The notes below the pieces were generated by a model. The model was not told the DNA's origin and ran no database searches. It saw only the letters and a program-made list of their open reading frames with translations. Positions 58,301 to 64,000 of a DNA stretch of 64,000 nucleotides are shown piece by piece. The stretch spans positions 221,196,491 through 221,260,490 of the forward strand of contig CM056994.1 in NCBI GenBank assembly GCA_029891345.1. Direction: 5' to 3'. Made by a program: the position numbers and the translations under genes. Origin of the DNA: Dryococelus australis (lineage: Eukaryota; Arthropoda; Insecta; Phasmatodea; Phasmatidae). How positions within the stretch are numbered: position 1 is the stretch's first letter; each line of letters starts with the position of its first letter.

Positions 58301-61300
58301 TCTCAGCATAAAAAAAGTTCAGTTGGAATTGATTACCATACTTGCAGAATTTTGCAGTGTTTGAAGCTTGCGCCTAATATTTGCTGTGGTTTTTCGCCAC
58401 TCTTTAGGCCATTTTGATATTGCATTGTGGCAATTTTAGTCAACTTAGCTTATGTTGATTCTAGTCTCATACTTGGTATTTGTGCTCCTGAGTTGGGAAA
58501 TTTTCCATCCCAGCAGTTGGGCGCCGTGTGAAAGCCAGTAGTGTGCCCCGCCCGCTCTCGCATTTTGCAATAAAAAGTGAACAGGGTGCGACGGACTTTG
58601 AAAGTCCCGCCACCTGAACTGTTGTGCAGTTCGTTGGTGCATGCTGCACTGTGCTCCCCCACCTCTCTCGAGGATCGTTCACCTTTCCCTTTCCTACCTC
58701 GCCTTGTATAGCCTGCCTATGGCTAGCCTGATTGTATCGCCATCAACTGGGGTCATCATGATTGAGTGTTACACTTTGAGCTCTGTGAGCATTAAATGTC
58801 AGTGACGGAGCTTTTTCCTGTTGGTAACGAGTTTTCATGGGTATTCAATATTGCTGTAATTTATAATGCTGGAAGTTGTAGGGTATCATTTAGCGGTGAG
58901 TATAGGATTTATGCGCATATTCGTATCGGCAAACAGTTTGCATGCTTACTCTTCAAGAGTTTGCAGTTTGTACGTTGCTAATTTTTAGTGTTGTTTGGTG
59001 TTACTCTTGCATAGCAGCCCCTTTTGGCTGCCCCATTAGTTTTGTATTAGCGTATCCACTACTCACACGGTAGCAAGCTTAATCGTTTTTAATTTGTATC
59101 AATTTTAAAGCAGTACAGCTTTGAGGGACCGTCTGTGTTTGCCTGCCCATTTATGTAATTTTAATGGTTCTTTAAATTGTATTTTTATTAGTGTGTGTTC
59201 TTTACTGGGCTTTGCTGTGACATGCCCTACTTAATTTTAATTTGCATGCATGAAATTAGTTTAGGTTTTTAGCATGTTATTCAGTGCAAGCATGCTTGTT
59301 TCTTTTAATAGTGTTTGTCATAATCGTATTTTGCTTGGAATGAAACTACTTGAGAGAAAAGTATTTGAATCAATGGGAGATCTTCAATTGATGTGCAGAC
59401 ATTTTATTAATGTGCCATCTTTGTAGTAATTTTAGCATGACCTCGATTAAATATTTTTGGCGATGATAATGTTTGTGTGCCATCAGGCTTTTAACCCTTT
59501 TGGGGGAATTTAAAAATTGCCCTTTTTGTTTTGCTACAGGGCTAGGCCAATGTGTGCTCAATTTTTCTGCTAAATGTTCATTAAAGCTATTAAGTCGCTG
59601 TTCATGTGTTCCTTACAAGACCCAAGAAATGTTTAAAGTACTTTATAGCGCAGCATTTAATATTTTACAGAATTATTTTTCTGCACTCTATCTGATAATG
59701 TAAAATAAAAGGCTTGTCAAGTTTAACTGTGTTATGTAATTTACTCATGCTCTTCGTTAATTTTTACCACCCGGTACAAGGGTTCACACTGAAACCTCAA
59801 CTGCAAGTGCTAGAAATTGTTTTTTAAATGCCTTGTCAGGGCGTTATGTAAGCCTGTTTTATTTTTGCCTGTTGAAAGCATTTACAGTGTTTGAGAGTAC
59901 TTATTAAGGCTAGCATTGTACATTCAAAACTCCTATTCGTTCAGGTGTGAACGTGCCTTAGCACTTTTCCCGATATTGTGGACGAGTATAATTCTATTTT
60001 TACTTACTTTAGGCACAAGTTTGGATGCTAATGAAGTGTAATCTTGTCAAGAGTTACCTGTTCAGTATTAATATCAGAGTAATTGTAATTTATATTATTC
60101 GTTGGTAAGAATCATTAATCACTCTGTACCTGATTTTTAATAGCACTTGGTCAATTTTCTGTGTTCTTCTATGGAGAACATGTATTTAAAGGCTGTGCCT
60201 ATTATTCAACGTAGCAAAATGTGTCTAAACAATTGCTATCAGTATTACAATTTTTAAGCATTTTTATAAAATAAAAGGTGTCCAAACGAATATTTGTGTG
60301 CGCTGTTTTTTATTTCTTTCTAGCTTTAAGATCTTGCCAAAATTGTTATTTTAGTGTGTGTTTAATACAACTACCACTCTTGGTGCACCTTAATCAATAA
60401 TGCATTATCCAGAAACTTGAGATTTACTCATGCCATTCTGTCTTAACTATACCAATACATGTATCCTTCAGTTACAGTTTCAAGGATGGCTATGCTCTTC
60501 TGAAGCATCATCAGAGTCCAAGTCATATGTATACACTCTACCATTTATTGATGACAAATACTGTGACGTGTTTCATGTGTCCTCACCCTAGGTCGTTGCA
60601 CACATCCTTCGCATTAGCTTCCACAACTCTGTAACACCATGTAAGCAATGCAAGTGCCCAAGCCAATGTTCCGCATGTGTGTACTGCATTTGTGCATCGC
60701 ACCAGTGCATGTATTTTTGTTAGGTTAAATTTGTTGTCATCGTAATTGTTTATATTTTGCTACATGGGAAAGTGCAGCCGATTTGTTTGTTTTGATTGAT
60801 AGTGCCACATGTCATGTTTGTTTACATTTTGGAATGTGTCATTGTGTGTTGTGCATCACGTGACCACCGTTTTGGGGTCACATGAAATTCAGGTTTATGT
60901 ATTATATTTATTATTATTGTATTTTCAGGGCTTGTGTATGTACATAATATTCAGCTCCTAATTTGGGAAGTATTATTTATGGTAAGAGAGTCCGTTCCGT
61001 GTTTACATTTTGCGAAGCACGTCTATAATATTTTGGTCATCACAGTGTAATAAAGTTTTTCCATTGTCTTTAAGGTAAGTCATGTACAAAGTGTACACTG
61101 TTAGCAGTATAAGAGTGTAATTTGTTATGTTTGACAGTTGTAGAGCTTATATTAATGTATATAATGCAGTGTGGTCATGTGTTGTTGTTTAGATACACAT
61201 AACCTAGGGACTGGCCAGCAGGGCCAAGTGGCGGAGGCCAGGTATGAACAGCATCTCTAAGGACAGTGTCCACAGATGACACCAAGTCGTGTCCGAATAC

Positions 61301-61900
61301 AATTTATTTATTTTATATTGTTTTAGACATTCTTTACACGTAGCATCAGAAAGCCTAATATTATAGGTGAACGTACAAATGAATGTGGCGGGAGCGGCTT
61401 CATGTAAAATACATACACACCATGTGTAAAACATGCAAGTTGGGTTAAGATATGGACATTGGGACAGGACATTGTAAACCAGGCAACGCCATTCATAACT
61501 AGTTTTTATTTTGCCAGTGAACATTTATGTACCATGTTTACAAGTGTTTTAGGAGTTATTTTATCACCTGTGTATCATCTCCATGTCCATTCTCATGCCA
61601 TATAATATATTGAAATAACTGGATTTTATGGTGTCACATGGGAAGAGGGTGGTCAGGCCCCGGCTCCCACATGGCCATATTCCCAGTAGCATCATTGTAA
61701 CCAGTTGGGTAGGTCGTGCGTGAGGCCCGCTCTGGGGACTTGAACTTTTAATCATTCTTGTAGCTGCAATAATTTCATTTAAATTTACCAGAACATTTTT
61801 CATCCTTTTGTAATCCCAGACATCAGCAACCTCGGGCATGGTAGGAGGCCCACATGAGCTGCCATTTGCGAGCCGTCATTGCAAAGTAGAAGGCAAAATG
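58301..61900. other. No recognised gene; CpG-richer patch at 58,440-58,690
   Basis: At 58,440-58,690 three minus-strand frames are open at once because the patch is GC-rich and stop-poor; none shows a domain, so this is probably not coding. The rest is AT-rich with AATAAA-type signals near 59,703 and 60,271. A GC-richer stretch at 61,640-61,860 is open on the minus strand (LPEVADVWDYKRMKNVL) but matches no family I know. Part may be LTR or leader of element V. Confidence 0.4.
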
Positions 61901-61908
61901 CATAATCA

Positions 61909-63345
61909 GTGTTCAAAATGCAACCAACCGCAGAACATCAACAAACCACCAAAGGGAAACGGACCGTTGGGGTAGGCGAGCCAGACACTCACTACCCATG
62001 GCAAAGGGCCCCCGGTGGTACAAAGTCTCCTCAACAAGTAGAACAGGCAGAAATCAAAAGTCAGCTACCAAGCATACAGAAAATCAACAAAAAACAAAAT
62101 AGAATGATTAGAATTGCAGTACATTTAAATCAGCAACCATGCCAGTCATTAATAGACACAGCAACCAGTCATAATTTAGTGTGCATCGTATTCATGGACA
62201 TGTGCGATATTACACCGAATACTAAGGTACTACACTTCGCAATGAAGCATAACATGGGGGAATCAATGGGAGAGACACTGATTACCGTCCGAATCAGGAA
62301 TGTGGACACCATCACCACAGACCTCGTGTCTGCGTACCTACGGGAGGATGACATCTTGGGTATCCCCTGGCTCAGCGAACAAAAAGCCATTGTTGTGCCA
62401 GCCACCAGTAGGATTCATTTCGGCCTGAAGCAAAGGCTATGACAACGAATCCCAACCCACTGGTAATGAGCCCAGAGTACAACTAGACGAACTCGATCAC
62501 GTGGTCGGTCCGGAATACAGGGAGATGATCCAATGAATACTGGACGAAAGACACAATGTATTTGCGGCAGGAGACCCACTCCGTCGTACGACCATCGCTG
62601 GGCATTGTATTCCACAGGAACATGACCGGCCGATCTACTCTGGACCCAGAAGTTACCAGCCGCATCAATGCGCAATCATCAAAGATCAGATTGAAGAAAT
62701 GCTAGCTGAGGGTGTGATTGAACCCACCCGCAACCACTACAACAACACGATCACCTTAGCACCCAAGAAAGATGGGACGTGGCGCTTCTGTGTTAATTTC
62801 AGAACAATCAACCAAATCACACTGAGCGCCCCGCCTCCCTACATAAGTGTCAAGGATGCATTGCATACCTTGGGCAAGGCTAAGGTCATGACATTATTGG
62901 ACCTGAACAGCGGGTATTGGCAGGTGCCAATAAAACCCGCAGAACATCACAAAACAGTGTTCACAGCCCCAGATGGGAGTAGGTTCTATTTCTGCGCATT
63001 GCTTGAAGTACGCACCTGTAACTTTTCAGACAATAATGGTCCAAGTACTCGACAGGTACATTGGAGTGTGTTCCCTTGCGTACCTGGATGACGTGGTCAT
63101 CTGCTCTGAAACCTCGGATGACCACATCCAACACCTGTCACTAGTCTTGGAGAGACTAGCCATCAAGTTGTCGTGTGCAAACCGCAAGTGTCACATTGGC
63201 AACCCGGCCACCCATGCATAGTTTCTTGTACACATGGTCAATGAGCACGGAAGCTGGCCAACACAAGAGCATTTAGCCCTCATTAACGATTTTAAGGCGC
63301 CGCGCATGAGGAAGCATCTGGTGAACTGGCTGCGGAAAAAATACA
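61909..63345 (+). mobile_element. Ty3/Gypsy PR-RT fossil V
   Basis: Plus-strand remnant. Protease about 62,100-62,430: QPCQSLIDTATSHNLV at the active-site position and DDILGIPWLSEQKAIV at the end. RT from about 62,480: SYQPHQCAIIKDQIEEML, HYNNTITLAPKKDGTWRF, TLLDLNSGYWQVPIKPAE and the catalytic AYLDDVVICSETSDDHIQHL near 63,078-63,140. Sequence identity to pol is lost near 63,345, so RNase H and integrase are absent. The RT text is less eroded than in Z or W. No LTRs were recognised. It is broken by a few changes and truncated at the 3' side. Confidence 0.78.
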
Positions 63346-63473
63346 GAATTAGATGTCATAAAGATAGGTCTGGACACTTGTCAACGTTTTGCGTACACTT
63401 AGTGATGCTCAAGTAGAAATAGTAATAGTAGAAGCGTGACCCAAAACAATCCGGTGTCTCCCACAAGAATACA

Positions 63474-64000
63474 CGCATAGCAAGTGTCATCCGTGATAAA
63501 ATTAACGAAATTTCGCATTGTGTATTTTTATATTATTGTTTTTGCATTATAATTACAAGAAGATTAAATTTCTGTAATGAATTTTTTTTGTGTTATAATA
63601 TTCCTATTTAACGTAAATAATCGTGTTTATTCTGAATGTAAGCATGCATAAACTAGCGTGCCAAATGTGTTGTAATCAACGCAATTTCGCATTTTATATT
63701 TCTTAAATTGTAATAATGTTTGTGTGACAAATAAAAGAGGTTTAAATTTGTGTAATGCAATGATTTTTGTGTTATAGTATTCCGATTTAACGTAAACAAT
63801 TGTGTTTATTCCTAATGAATACATGCATAGGCTAGCAAGTGTCAAATGATTTGTAATTAGTGGGATTTCGTTTTTTATTTTTAAAACTGTGATGTGTTCT
63901 TTTTATGTGACATTGAAACAAGAATTTCCGTAATGCAAGGAGTTGTGTTGTAATATTCCGATTTCACATAAATAAGAGCTACCTTTTAGAGATAACGTTT
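63474..64000. repeat. About 175-bp tandem repeat running off the window
   Basis: Three AT-rich units start near 63,474, 63,645 and 63,823. Each has GCATA(G/A) with a (C)TAGC-type block, a TTTCG(C/T) stretch about 35 bp later, and ends with GTTATAATATTCC / GTTATAGTATTCC / GTTGTAATATTCC then GATTTAACGTAAA-type text. Spacing is 171 and 178 bp. The array starts just after fossil V and continues past the right edge. Confidence 0.85.

Noticed and set aside
58445-58682. Three overlapping minus-strand open frames
   Set aside because: All three frames are open because the patch is GC-rich; there is no domain, and none stands out as coding.
1-64000. tRNA genes, rRNA and CRISPR arrays
   Set aside because: No clover-leaf candidates with A/B boxes, no rRNA-like blocks and no regularly spaced short repeats with unique spacers were seen.

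Overview
The window looks like AT-rich, repeat-dominated chromosomal DNA of an arthropod, most likely an insect with a large genome. The reasons are several Ty3/Gypsy LTR elements (some with a baculovirus-F-like env, as in insect errantiviruses), a Jockey-type LINE ORF1 with a PRE_C2HC domain, a pogo/Tigger DNA transposon, a hAT remnant, and the absence of compact gene order. Only one short stretch (about 7,697-7,789) looks like a possible host exon, and it is tentative. The species cannot be named from sequence alone.

Left part (1-7,893): an env fossil at the left edge, a long purine/pyrimidine microsatellite, an unrecognised GC-richer block, a minus-strand Gypsy gag fossil (about 3,600-5,700), short minisatellites, and the putative terminal host exon.

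Centre (7,894-35,731): one large plus-strand Ty3/Gypsy element, called X here, bounded by TGTGT duplications and by about 1.9-2.0 kb LTRs. It is heavily nested. Its 5' LTR holds a 3.2 kb ORF1-only LINE with an 11-bp target duplication. Its gag is split by a complete-looking minus-strand errantivirus-like element Y (13,695-24,131: gag, pol, env and two about 0.6 kb LTRs). Two further AT-rich insertions split its pol. By-eye LTR divergence is about 12-13% for X and about 9% for Y, which agrees with Y having landed in X. X and the minus-strand fossil at 3.6-5.7 kb both carry a Cys/His region shaped like tandem PHD fingers just ahead of the capsid part of gag, the most unusual coding feature seen here.

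Right part (35,732-64,000): two solo LTRs of another family (35,967-37,802 and 56,363-58,296), each with its own 4-bp duplication; a hAT transposase tail; a Gypsy pol fossil Z (about 44.65-47.01 kb); an errantivirus-like pol fossil W (about 49.77-53.27 kb) split by a Tigger element that itself contains a 107-bp palindromic MITE; a 1.9 kb non-coding element with about 185-bp inverted ends, AG/CT termini and a 6-bp duplication; a Gypsy PR-RT fossil V (61.9-63.35 kb); and about 175-bp tandem repeats running off the right edge. All retroviral-type elements are broken fossils. No tRNA, rRNA or CRISPR array was recognised.
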